The translations under genes were made by a program, and so were the position numbers. 64,000 nucleotides of DNA from assembly GCA_951804985.1 (NCBI GenBank), contig OX638134.1:84733679-84797678 (forward strand). The letters are read 5' to 3'. The DNA comes from Dryomyza anilis (Eukaryota; Arthropoda; Insecta; Diptera; Dryomyzidae). Shown piece after piece: positions 44,303-55,654 of this stretch. How positions within the stretch are numbered: the stretch's first letter is position 1; each line of letters starts with the position of its first letter. The notes under the pieces are model-generated. The model was not told the origin of the DNA. It did not search any database and was given only the letters and a program-made list of their open reading frames with translations.

Positions 44303-46260
44303 AAAGTTATCTTTAATTTGTCATATAAGCAAAGTAGATAAAAAATAAAATGGGTTAGCTATTATTTGGAATATAGCTTCGAAATTATTTGAGGAATAGG
44401 GAAAAATAAATCATATAAAAAAAATAATGTTCTTTATACTCATCCCATACATATATTTTTGTATGCCCTAATCCAAATATGATTTTAAGAGCTAATCAAA
44501 AATGTTATAGATTCTAAAAATCACTTTTATTATTTTTTTTAAATCAGTTTTTGTGTGCTATAAACATTTTAAAAGACCAGCTAACCAACACTTAAAAGTT
44601 TGCTAAAACTTGGGTCATATCGGAAGACTTACCAACCTCTTCTCACAAGTATGAGTTTGGTAATAAGTTGTAGCACGTCTCACTGTACGCGCCAACTGTA
44701 CAGTTGGCTTGTCTGTCTTGCATTTGTGCCTCCAGTAAGTGGGGTTTAGTTGACCCCACGCCTATTGTGCTGTCAGAGGGTCTCTGCAGGCTTTAGTCTC
44801 GGTTACTTTTGGCGCGTTTGTTGTTCGCGATGTGCTGCGGCTGCCTGTGCAATAAAGATCAATCGAGCATTTTTATTTCGTTATCGCAAAAAATGCAGCA
44901 GAAAGTTTTTTGAAATTTTTTCTTCTTTTTTTCTCTTTTTTTTTCCTTTATTAAATTACGTACCGTTTACTTGTATGGCGTGTCACAAAGTGAACTCACA
45001 TCCGATCAGCACGACGTGACGCTCGAGTGGTCGACAATTTATTATTATAAGAACTTTTTGTTTTTTGTTTTCGTAACGTTACGTTTCGTTACGTTATCCT
45101 TTGGCAGGATTTGTGCTTGGCGCGCTCAGTTATTCATTAAAAATTTGTGGCAACGTGTCGTTGTGTGAGTCATGGGATTTCGGGCTATGTTGTGCATGTG
45201 CGGTAGTACGAAGTTTTGTTTTTGCCATTGGGAAATGTAGGTATTACTTGCAAACAAAAAATGGAATTGTGCAAATCATGTTTGAATCTCAGGGGGCGGG
45301 AAAGGGGGAGACGTACGTGCGCCAATGCGGTATGTGTGGACAACATTTTACTGCTAGCAGTGGTGGCCAGACTGCTTTATTTTTGTATTTTTTCTATTTT
45401 ATTTCTTTATATATTTTTGTATTTTTAACATATGTTTGCTGTCATTTAGCTGGGTGGTGGTTTGTCTTCTACTTCGTTGCTTTCTGGCAACTAATTAGTT
45501 GGCATTCTCTGTTTTATCTAAAATATTTCGCGAATTCGCAGTTTTCACGTAGTTTGCTGAGTTCTTTTATTGCTGTCAATAAATCACATCTCATATAGAT
45601 ATAGATTTTTTTCTTCATAATTTTCAAACGTTGCTGCTGTCATAAAATATTTTATGATTTTTGCCAAAATCTGGCACTAAATTGTGGTTAATTGAGTTTT
45701 GTAAAGTATTCTATTTTTTCTTTTTGAAATGGTTTTAATCCACGTAATATATAGCAATATACATTTTAAATTTTGTATTGTTCAAATTAAATTTTGTTTA
45801 TTTTTAATCAGCGTTAATTTTTTTTAAATACTTTAAATTTTAAATAATATCTATTTTTTAATTTTTAAATTTTAATAATACAAAATGTTTCATTTTTAAA
45901 TTATAATATTTAATTGATTAATTAATTTAAAACAAATAACGTTGCCAATATATTTGGTTGAACATTTTTAATGCATTTATGTAACTTTAAACTCATTAAA
46001 TTCGTGCAACATTAAATTGCACTTTACTAGTGGTATTTACTACGTTTGCCGCAATTTAATTCAAATACAGCATTTTACACACACACACAGACACAAACAA
46101 CATGGCGCGAAGTGCTTTTTAGCCATTAGGAATCGAGTAACTCGAGTACTTAGTGAGACATTTCAAGCGCCTTCAGACGTTAAGTCTACCAAACATGTTG
46201 CGAATATGAACCGAGTGCGAAAATATGACATGTATGACAATAATCCAAAAGTTTTGCCAA
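44303..46260. other. Non-coding DNA; a perfect 18-bp palindrome
   Basis: GCCAACTGTACAGTTGGC at 44691-44708 is a perfect palindrome. A 165-codon frame at 45101-45598 and overlapping frames nearby are T-rich and hydrophobic/Cys-rich without a recognisable motif, and I do not accept them as genes. 45600-46010 is A+T-only. Confidence 0.4.
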
Positions 46261-46264
46261 ATTC

Positions 46265-47295
46265 TTCTCCTGAAATCACAATTCCCGCGACAAAATAATT
46301 CCCTGGACAATAGTAATTCACTGAACAACTTATCCACCGAGACAATAGTTCCCTCAACAATTCCTCTCCAGAGACATAATTCCCTGAAGAACTTATTCCC
46401 CGAGATAATAAATACATGAACAATTATTTATATCGAGACAATAATTCCCTGGAAAACTCATTCCCCAAGTCAATAAAGTCTCGTGACTCCAGGGAATTAT
46501 TGTATCGGGAGAAGAATTGTCGTGGGAACTTTAATCTTCCGGACAATTTTTTTTCTTGAATATCTTATTCCACGGGGCTAAAATTCGCTTGACATTACCT
46601 GAATAAATTATTCCCCGAAGTTATAATTCTGGACTATTTTTCTCCCGAGACAATCATTCCCTTGGCAATTATTCCAACATACTCATTTCGCAGATAATTC
46701 TCCGAACAATTATTTTACCGAGATGCTAATTCCCCGGACAATTCTTCTCCCGAGTTAAAAATTTCCTGGACCACACAATATTGCCCATGACAATTCTCAT
46801 CACTCGAAGCTATAATTCATTGGACAATTCTCTTCTCAAAACAATAATCTCCCGGATAATTATTCTCCCTAGATAATAATTCCCTAAATAACGTATTCTC
46901 CGAGGCTATAATTTACTTAATTCTCTAGAGAATTCTTCTCCCGAGACAATTATCCTCTGAACAACTCATCCCTTCTCCACTACAATAATTATCTGGACAA
47001 TACTTTTCCCGCGACAATAATTGCCTGAACCAACCTAAATGCCTTCTACTCATTGTCTAAGACTACAATTCACCGTATAATTATTTATCCCAGATAATTA
47101 TTCCCTGGACAATTTCTCTACCGACCCAGTGAATCCGGGGACAACTCATCCCTTGACAACACGTCCTCAATTACATTAATTTCCTGTACGATTTTTCTCC
47201 TGAGACAATAATACCCTGGACTCTTTTCCCTACTCATTCTTTGAGATTATAATTCACCGGACAATTGTTTTCCCCATGTTTCCCTGTAAATTACG
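46265..47295 (+). repeat. 33-bp-class minisatellite (left part)
   Basis: Degenerate copies of CGAGACAATAATTCCCTGG then ACAATTCTTCTCC. One block at about 46490-46545 is inverted (GGGAATTATTGTATCGGGAG). The array continues at 47977 after a hAT-type insertion. Confidence 0.85.
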
Positions 47296-47303
47296 CTCAC
47301 GAG

Positions 47304-47968
47304 CAGTGTTCACACTTTTCGCCAATGCAAAAGGAGTAGATTTGAATATTTTGGGGAGTAGAAATGGGTAAAATGGAGTAGAATAGAAAATATTGTAAAA
47401 TGGAGTAGATTTGATGTAAAAGGAGTATACAATGAAGAATAAGAGTAAATATGATGCAAAAGGGAGTAGAAATATGCATTATCGTATTAGATTTCAAATA
47501 AATTAATAAATATGTTAATTTCTAACATTTTTATTAATTCCTGATTTTATGGAGTTTCTATAATGCTGATGTGTATAGGGTGGTCTGTTCTAGAGTTGGG
47601 GTGTTTCTGGAAATCCCAATGAAATGTTTTCAAAATTGAATTTATAAAAGTTGATACAAACGTATATTTAATTATAAATTCTACAATTTAAAGACCATGG
47701 AACAAATTTTACATTTATTTTACAGATAATTGATTTAGGTTATTAGGAAAATTATAAAATTGACAATTTATTAGGGGCGCAAGAAATTGTTCTCATCAAA
47801 TTAAAAAAATTTAAGCAATTTTTGCAAAGGGAGTAGTTTTCAGTTAAAGGGAGTCGAAAATTATGAAAAAGGAGTAGAAAATGCTACTACTGGAGTAGAG
47901 GATTAGATATTAAAAATACAAATGAAATGGAGTAGATCTCCTCCGATCGGAGTAGAATGAGAACACTG
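47304..47968. mobile_element. hAT-type MITE with 8-bp target duplication
   Basis: Ends CAGTGTTCAC (47304) and GAGAACACTG (to 47968) are inverted repeats of the hAT type. CTCACGAG is present on both sides (47296-47303 and 47969-47976), a perfect 8-bp target duplication, the hallmark of the hAT superfamily. The 665-bp element has no transposase. It has about a dozen copies of GGAGTAG/GGAGTAGA clustered within about 170 bp of each end, all in the same orientation. Such subterminal repeats are known hAT transposase binding sites in other elements, so that role is inferred here. It sits inside the 33-bp-class minisatellite and is younger than that array. Confidence 0.92.
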
Positions 47969-47976
47969 CTCACGAG

Positions 47977-48520
47977 ACAATAATTCAATGAACAAGTTAT
48001 TTCTCGAAACAATATTTCCATCCAAAACTATCTAACTAATCCCCCGGCAATTTTTCTCCCGATATCATAATTCCCTCGACAATACTTCTTCCGAGACAAA
48101 AATTCCCTGGATTACGCATTCCCCAAGACTATAATTTTCCGAACAATTCTTTTCTCGAGACAACAATTCCCTCCGAAATTTTTCTCTAGGCACAATCATT
48201 TCTCGAGGCCATAAATCCAAGACAATACATCTCCGAAGACAAAAATTTTCATGATATATTTTCCCCAGACATTTATAATACAATTTTTCCCGGGTAAAAA
48301 TAATCTCGGGTAAGATTGTCGGGAACTGATTATCGCTTTGAAATAATGGTCTCAGTGAAGAAATTTCTAGAAAAGGATTGTCTCAGGATATACATTTCTC
48401 GTGTAAGAATTGTCTAGCATAATAAGAAGCATTTTTAGGGGAAAAATTGTCCAGTGAAGAATTATCTAGGGAATGTTTGCCCGGTTATGAATTTTCGGAA
48501 AGAATTGTTTCCGAGAAATA
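47977..48520. repeat. 33-bp-class minisatellite (right part) with orientation switch
   Basis: Same unit as 46265-47295 up to about 48280. From about 48290 the copies are in reverse (TCTCGGGTAAGATTGTCGGG, ATTGTCTCAGG, AATTGTCCAGTGAAGAATTA). The switch makes a large imperfect fold-back centred near 48285. Confidence 0.8.
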
Positions 48521-49045
48521 ATTGAAAATAAAATTTGAGAAATAAAAAAATTCAAATTCGTTATGTTGCCATATTTCCTATGAACATTTCAAAAATGCAT
48601 TTTAGTTTAAATACCGCATTTTTAGTGCCTTGCTTTTAAATGCCAGTCCGCTTTTAAATGCAGCACTGCTGTTGCTGCTGCTTTATGGTGCGGAAATGGC
48701 AGAAAATCGCAGGCACTGCATTATTTTTCAGCACTTACATCATGTCGGATGGCGCGCAAATGACGGAAATGCATGCATGTGCATAAGTGTTGCCGTATTT
48801 TTCAAAAGTATTTTGTTACCCTCCAAGTGGAGAGTGTGACGTGACGTTACCTTGCTGGCGAAGCATTCTAAGCCATTTAACATTTTTAATTGCAGCGCAC
48901 GTGCATAATGCAAAAGCGTCACATAAAGCAGGCAGCTGCGAAATATGGCAACGTTGCGATAGGGCAGAAACAACTGTAATCGCAGTTAATAGTTTTGTGA
49001 GCACCTGAGTGAACACGATCCAGCGCTAATAACTCAGAGTATGTG
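48521..49045. other. Non-coding, balanced composition
   Basis: Frames of 66-77 codons on both strands at 48630-49016, none with a motif. GCTGCTGTTGCTGCTG-like run at about 48661-48681. Confidence 0.4.
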
Positions 49046-49069
49046 TTGGAGGGGAAATTACTAGAATGG

Positions 49070-49310
49070 CTTAGTTTTGTTATTCGTTTAGAAGTTATGA
49101 AGGTTTAAAGAAAAAAACATGGTTCAACGATTGACTTCTTTGGAACGACTAGAGCGAATTAAGTGGTACCATACACCAATGACTTTGAAAACACTACAAA
49201 ATGCGCCAACTTTGTCTATGATAGGACGCTCCGTTTAGATGTTATGAAGATTTTAAGAAAAACTGGTTTCAACGATTGATTTCTCTGGAACTTGGGCGAA
49301 TTAAGTGATA
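49070..49310. repeat. Tandem duplication of about 150 bp
   Basis: Two units share CGTTTAGAAGTTATGAAGGTT / CGTTTAGATGTTATGAAGATT, then AAGAAAAAAACATGGTTCAA / AAGAAAAACTGGTTTCAA, CGATTGAYTTCTYTGGAAC and GCGAATTAAGTG. The second unit is preceded by GACGCTCCGTTTAGAT, a phrase shared with the satellite at 61.9-64.0 kb. Confidence 0.75.
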
Positions 49311-50469
49311 CAACAATTGTAGTACTCAGCTCTTTCGAATCAGTGTTTCGAATCAGTCTCCATTGCAGTCACATTTAGTGCGATTTTCCTTTATCCTTGC
49401 ACAGCTTCGTGTTGTAGATACCTAAAAAATTTTCGAACAAGATTTTTCATTTTTTTATTGTTTCTATTATTTGAATCTCTTTCTTCTCTTCTTAAATTTC
49501 AGTCCCGCAGGCTTTCAAAGTGTTTTGTGCTGCCTTCTGTCATGTAAATCCAGTCAGAGGTAGACGCGCCTCTTAGCAGACGCATGAATTTATGCATGAG
49601 ATATTGTTACATTTTTGTTAATTTAATTTTTGTGCTCTCTGAAAATTTTAAAGATTTATGTTGCGTTATTATTAATGCATGCAAAAAAAAAGGAAAAGAA
49701 AAAAAAAATCAACATTTACATCACAAAACAACATGTAAAATGCGCGCACAAAGGTTTTTGAACTTCTGTCGTTCCGTGCCGTTCTCTTAAGCACTCTCTG
49801 CTCTCCCCTTTCGTTTGACTCTCTCTCTATATTTTCCATTATGTCAACACCTGTGACAACAGCATTAAAAATAAACCTTACAACGTCTTAAAAGCATAAA
49901 AAAGCACAGACAACACATAATAAAAACGGTTAAATATTAATGCATGTTAACTGCACGAAAATATATACGGTATGGTTACCCGCAGCCCGCTTTTAAAAGA
50001 CAGAGGGAGAGTGTGCTCTCCACACAGTACCCAGTTGGAAATTTTATTATCGTTGCACTTTTCATTATAGTTGATCATCGTGGCACCCAAACAAACTTTC
50101 CTACTCCGCATTAATTTTACACAAAGAAACCCTAGGCGGAGAATTTGTAGATTACAAAGTAAACGAAAAAATGAGTTCTAACTACTGCTTTAAATAGTAT
50201 TTAAATTATAATGTAATGAAACGTAATAATCAGCACTACTAATATCTTCGATTTTATTGTAAATAGATTGTAATGAGGTTAAAACCGATTTGGCATTACA
50301 ATGTAATCAGTTCTTAAGGGGGTATTTCAAATCTATACAAAACAAAGTGACTAACAACCCGATTTATAATTTCTACCTATCAATTCCATATTCCCGATTA
50401 ACGATGTTATAAATTCGATTACATCACTCAGACAAAAATGCCCTCAAATCCTATTAAAATTGTACAATA
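49311..50469. other. Non-coding DNA
   Basis: No gene recognised. A-rich run at 49683-49708. Confidence 0.4.
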
Positions 50470-50620
50470 GGACAATTATAGATTTAATAGTATACAAAAA
50501 AATAAATCTTTTCATATAAACTCAATGGCAATGTCCTGGTATTTTCTAGTATTTAATGGTATTTTCCAATTAAAATAATTTAATAGTAAAAAACTATTAT
50601 TTATATAGTATTCTGGGTGA
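50470..50620 (-). mobile_element. A+T-rich MITE family, copy 4
   Basis: On the minus strand: CCCAGAATACTATATAAATA, AGTTTTTTACTATTAAATTA, then ACCATTAAATACTAG and TATACTATTAAATCTATAAT, matching copies 1-3 in block order. It is truncated relative to copy 3. Confidence 0.65.
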
Positions 50621-52911
50621 TTGTAAATAGATTGTAATGAAGGGTGGTTTGTTATAACATTACAACTTAAACAGTTCGAGATCAGAATCTTCAAAAAAAT
50701 GCCTAACCGCGAATTTGTTTTTTTCCGTAGCTCTGCAATATATCTGCAATATGCATTGATAACTTTCATGGTAATCCGCTTAATTTCCAATTGGGCAGTT
50801 CTCTCGACTTTTAACGCTGTAGTCGGTCCCCGCAGGCCAAAATTTTGCAAGTGCTGCTGAATATTCATTCAAATACTTACAGGGCGGCGGTAAGAGTGAC
50901 TTTCAGTGCGGGAGTCTACATTATGTTAAACCTTTTCGCGAAAAGATAATCCCTCGGTTTTCATTTCACTTCTGTTTTGCTGTAAATATTATTATTATTA
51001 TTATTATTATGATTGTTGTCATCATTATTATTGTAGTCTTTCGGTTGACACCTGCTGTATGAGACATATATTCAGCGTGGGTTCATGTTTTTGAGTTATG
51101 TTATGGATTTTGAAATATAGTAGCCTTTTAGGGAACAATATGTTTTCAAGTGTCTTCGTCTCTTATGTAAATTTTAGATTTTTATCATTTTAGATATTTT
51201 ATTTAGATATTTTATAACATTTAGTTCGCCATAACAATGTGAACAAAAATATTTTTAGTTGTATATTAGAAAAAAAAAATTAATATAACCTTTTTTTATC
51301 ATTTCAGTTCGACTTGATTATACTGAATGTGAAAATTTGATTATTTAACTTCGAAAAAACGTAAGTAAATTGAAATGTTTAGTAATGTTAGATATTCAAA
51401 AATTTTAATTACTCAGAACTTACCCCATTATTTCGTAAAACGATTAGAAATTCATCTAACTTTCTCATTCATTAAACTTTTCTTTTAAATTTTCTCATTT
51501 AATTTCTCAAAAAGTGCAAAAACTTCATGAAAAAATTCTTAATTCAAAATTCCCACTTGTCATTTTTGTTACAATCCAAGTTTCCCCTAAAAGTCCCTAG
51601 AAAGTGTATTAATAAAATATGTTTATTCATACAACAATATATTTTAAGAGTCCTAACCAAATTCTACATTTTACCAAAAGTTTATTTACATCAAAAAAAT
51701 TGTTGTATATTTTGTAGAGTATAAAAGTTTTGCACAGGCAATTAAAATATTTAAATAGTCGTTTTTCACACTAGGACATTCGTTGTCTGCCCTTTTTTCT
51801 ATGTATTCTCCTGCTCGCTCTCTTCCAGCGACTACAGCGGCACGCATCGCATTCACAACGCAATTACTTTGCTCTCGTAATGGATTACGTGACGCAATCA
51901 TTAGCAACGTAAGTTAAGTCACAACTTTATTTCAATTTAATTTTTTTTTTATTTTTGTGTCTGCTTCACTCCCTTGTGACCAATGCAAAAAAGTGTCCGT
52001 TATTCGTTGCTTGACACTCGTTGCTTTGCCTGTGCTACTCGAATTCGTTGCCATGACGATAGGCGGACATTAAGATTTCGCATATATTTTAATGTCAGCG
52101 AGAAGAGTGCGTGATGCCACCGCCATTTTGTGAATTGAGTTGTCAGCACAGCGCAGTGTTGCCAACCGTCCGTTAAAATGATATACACTGAAATACTGTT
52201 GTTGTGGCTGCTCTTAATTGCGCGCGTGAATATTACGAATCAATTATGTTTGCAAAATAGCATTATTTAAATGGCGAACGCAAAGGGACGCAAATTAGTT
52301 GCTTTGCATTAAAAGTTATTTTAATGTGCGTGTCGTGTGTATGTCTGTCTGTCCGTCTGTTTGAGTCTGTCTCCCTGTCCCTTTAATTCTGTGCGTTGCC
52401 AACTACGCGTAGGTGTAAAATACCAATTTAGCCACGTGATAATCGCTCTTTATAGCTGCTAATTGCCCATTAGCTGTGACGGCAAACCGAAAATGTCCGC
52501 GTGCTTTAACTACCACTTTGCATAGTAAGTGTTGTACATGGCTCCAACCTGATTATAGTCAGCATTTTAATTAATTAACAATTTGGCTTTTATATAATGG
52601 TGTCAATTGTAAAAATCTCCATTCACTGGGCTTGCTCTAAATTGCGATGACAATATTGCGTAGTTTAATCTGTAGCAAATCTGTAAACGAATTCAGTTGA
52701 CATTTTTATGTTCGCATTAAAGATAACAATTTTATGATTTTGAGTCCTCTTTGACGTGCATTAGCGAATGTATAGATTTTTTAGGTTAGAAACTTGAATT
52801 CTTAGGAATAGAGGAACAGCTTCTTATAACTTAAAAACCGTTCTAAAGATTTTGGATATTCTCAGGCGCAAATATGCGAAGATAGAGTTATTTTAAGTTA
52901 GACATTTTTTT
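50621..52911. other. Non-coding DNA with an ATT microsatellite
   Basis: (ATT)n at 50989-51011 with an imperfect continuation to 51032. A balanced patch at 51770-52540 has frames of 62-73 codons without motifs. No gene recognised. Confidence 0.4.
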
Positions 52912-53290
52912 TATACCCTACACTAAGAGTGAAAGGGTATATTCGTTGGTACGCCGTTTGTAACACTCTGAAGAAAGCATCTCCGGTATGGAAAAGTATA
53001 TATATTCCTGATCAGCATGTCCGTCTGTCCGTCTGTCTGTCCGTCTGTCCTTCTGTATGTCTGTTGAAATCACGAAAAAGTAGAAGAGCTAGAGCAATAA
53101 AACTTTAGATTTAGATTACTTATATATCTAAGCTGTCTGAACAAGAAAATTAGCATGATCGATATATTGTGACCTGAGAACCGACCACTTATTTTCAAAT
53201 ACCTCATGTCAAATTTACATCTACAGATCAATTTTACTGTATACGTGCTTAGGTAAACTTTTTTGGTCAAATATATATTGATATTATGCT
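52912..53290 (+). mobile_element. DINE-1/INE-1-like element, variant copy
   Basis: It begins TTATACCCTACACTAAGAGT then GAAAGGGTATATTCGTT, very close to the known Drosophila INE-1 start, followed by CTCCGGTATGGAAAAGTATA, CCTGATCAGCATGTCCGTC and a (GTCT/GTCC)n tract (53010-53070). The downstream part differs from the copies at 32574 and 57266, so it is another subfamily. The 3' limit is uncertain. Confidence 0.7.
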
Positions 53291-53407
53291 GAAATACATG
53301 AAAATAATGTTTTCCTGGGAAACGAGTTGTGGTTCCCAAAAAAAAAAACTCGAAATTCGGTACACCTGCCCATTTGTAAATATGAATGGAAATTCTTCAG
53401 CGATGGA

Positions 53408-53589
53408 AAGTAAATGCCAAACCTACGAGAGTAAAAAATTGCCTATGAAAAGCTCTCACCCGCCGTTCGGATTCAGAAATTAACTGTAGGTTCCACCAAT
53501 TTGAGTACAAATATAACACACACTGCTCAAATGGTGAGAGAACTCGGAGTTCTATAACGGACTGTAGCGCCAAATTATTATTATTATTC
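53408..53589 (+). mobile_element. SINE fragment, 5'-truncated
   Basis: It matches the 3' two-thirds of the SINE: AGTAAATGCCAAACCTACGA, CTCACCCGCCGTTCGGATTC, AACTGTAGGTTCCACCA, and ends CTGTAGCGCCAAATTATT with an (ATT)n tail. The tRNA-like head is missing, as expected from incomplete reverse transcription. Confidence 0.85.
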
Positions 53590-54953
53590 ATTGATATTAA
53601 GATGCAAAGTATGGGGTCTTTACGTCGCAAATTAGCAAATATACAGGTTGAACACTTTTTTCTTATGAATCCGTGCATCAATTCTTTAATTTAAAAACCG
53701 ATTTAGCGATTTCAAAATATCTGTGCCTTATTAAATTCGACTAATGTCGTTGATTTTCAATAACTTGCTGCACAATTTTCCCATAACAGAGTGTGCTGGG
53801 TATAGTGTAAACTACTTCAGGCAATAACTTGCGTTTGCCTGATGCGTTTATGATGTGGTTTTTGAATTTGTGAATCACGTCTCCAACTAGTTATAAAAAA
53901 ATAAAAAAGATAGAAACGAAATAAATAAATTTTCCAACATTTCGAAACATTGCTAAACTTTGCAAAGTTTGCAACATTTAAAAAAAATTTCAAACCACGA
54001 TATGCGTTGCATGCCTTGCGGCGTATGCGCTGCTACAACGTCCAACAAGTTTAGTATCCATGGAACACTAATAAAATAAAAATAAAAAAATAACAAAAAT
54101 GTTAAGTCTGGGATGTAGAAAAGTGCGCAAATTTTTGAAAATATTTTCACGCTGTTTTTTGTAGCCACAAGCACTCGATTTGACAAAGTACTGATACAAC
54201 TATTTATAGCATTTGTTTTTTTTGACTTTTTATATAAAACCGAATCATTTTGTTGAACGTGCGAAGACGATAACCAACGTTGCCAAGCACATATGTTATA
54301 TATTTTAAATTTTACTAAAACTATTGAGCTATAATTAAAGAAAAAATAAATAATGTATAACTAAATTTTAAATAATTTGTTATTCAATTTTAAATAATTT
54401 ATAATTTAAATTTTACTTATTTTTTTATTTGATTTTTTTTTTTTTCAAAAATACCTCAAAATTGTGTCTGCTGTTTCAATGCATAATTTAAATTTAATTT
54501 GTAAATTTTTACAACTTTATTTGTTGCCTGTAAACATTTACACTTCATTTATTTGCCTCACATCAAACACTTTTTGAACGTAGCGCTTTATTGGCCAACT
54601 TTAGACAAGTTTTTATTTTCTTTTATTTTTACTTTTTTATTTTCATTTTTCTTTTTCATTTTATTTTTGTCATAAAAAGGGTTCAAATGTGCGGCATTTT
54701 GGGACTAATTTCGCAAAGGGTTAACCGCACGCAGTTGCCAACTACGTTTAGTTTTAGAGCTTTCCGTTTTAGTAGCACTGCGTGTGCCCAATATTTCAAA
54801 AGTTTTAAACTTTTAAAACTATTCACTAAATAATTTAAAGTATTTATTTAATATTTAAACAAATATGCAATTAAATAGGTAGGCTAAGAATTAAAATTAG
54901 TTAAAATAATAAAAGTATAATGGCGCATATTCGTAAACAATTTAAAGTTGACT
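53590..54953. other. A+T-rich non-coding DNA
   Basis: No gene or element recognised. Frames are short and A+T-driven. Confidence 0.45.
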
Positions 54954-55243
54954 GTAGCCGCGATAGCTCAGTGGTTAGTGCGTTGGACTGCGAGCCGAAA
55001 GGTCCCCGGTTCAAGTCTGGACTGGGGCTACCAACATCTTTTCATAGAAACATTTTACTATACCGCGCTACCTCTCGGCAGTAAATGGCAAACCTACGAG
55101 AGTAAAACATTGCCTATGAAAAGCTCCCACCCGCCGTTCGGATCCGGCAATAAACTGTAGGTCCCACCACTTTGAGTACAAATATAACACGCACAGCCGA
55201 AGTTCTATACAGGACTGTAGCGCCAAACTATTATTATTATTAA
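54954..55243 (+). mobile_element. tRNA-derived SINE, full-length copy
   Basis: The head is tRNA-like: GTAGCCGCGATAGCTCAGTG with a perfect A box TAGCTCAGTGG (54964-54974), an anticodon-arm remnant TTGGACTGCGAGCCGAA, and a B box GGTTCAAGTCT (55008-55018). These are internal RNA polymerase III promoter elements. The unrelated body runs to CTGTAGCGCCAAAC and ends in (ATT)n. About 290 bp. It has no coding capacity and would use a LINE partner for retroposition. No certain target duplication was found. The anticodon-loop remnant (CTGCGAG) would read GCG, but the tRNA source is not assigned. The frame at 54948-55160 is an artefact. Confidence 0.92.
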
Positions 55244-55466
55244 AATCATCTTTTTGACATTTGTGAAAATTGTCAAAACAGTAGACTTTAATTAGAAATT
55301 TGAATTTAAATTATCTAGTACATTGTATATGCACTAATATTTTTAAAATATATTTTATTTCCTATTCTTCTCATTTAAATATTCATCATAGACTTTCATA
55401 TTGTATCTCATAATTTTTTTTTATTTTCTATGTGTTCAAATTCCTTTCAGTTTTTACTATAATTTC
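55244..55466. other. A+T-rich spacer
   Basis: Nothing recognised. Confidence 0.4.
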
Positions 55467-55469
55467 TAA

Positions 55470-55651
55470 AGCTCGAATCACACGATTGAATAAACAGTCA
55501 ACTTTTGAATCAATTTTCAAATAATTTTAATATCAATCGTGTAATTGTCCAATTCTTGTATGGAAAATTAGGCAATCACACGATTGATATTTAAATTGTT
55601 TTGAAAATTGATTCAAAAGTTGACTGTTTATTCAATCTTGTGATTCGAGCT
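55470..55651. mobile_element. Tourist-like MITE with TAA duplication
   Basis: Two arms of about 75-78 bp are near-perfect reverse complements: AGCTCGAATCACACGATTGA...AAACAGTCAACTTTTGAATC... and its mirror ending ...GATTCGAGCT. The centre is about 25 bp. TAA occurs on both sides (55467-55469 and 55652-55654). A 3-bp TAA/TTA duplication is typical of PIF/Harbinger (Tourist) MITEs. The close match of the arms points to a young copy. Confidence 0.88.
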
Positions 55652-55654
55652 TAA

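Noticed and set aside
45101..45598. 165-codon hydrophobic frame, possible membrane protein
   Set aside because: T-rich DNA gives Phe/Leu/Tyr/Val runs by default. Overlapping frames exist in the same area, and there is no recognised motif or codon signature.
54954..55030. Genuine tRNA gene
   Set aside because: It has A and B boxes but mispaired anticodon and acceptor arms, and identical heads at three other sites are joined to the same non-tRNA body. It is a SINE head.
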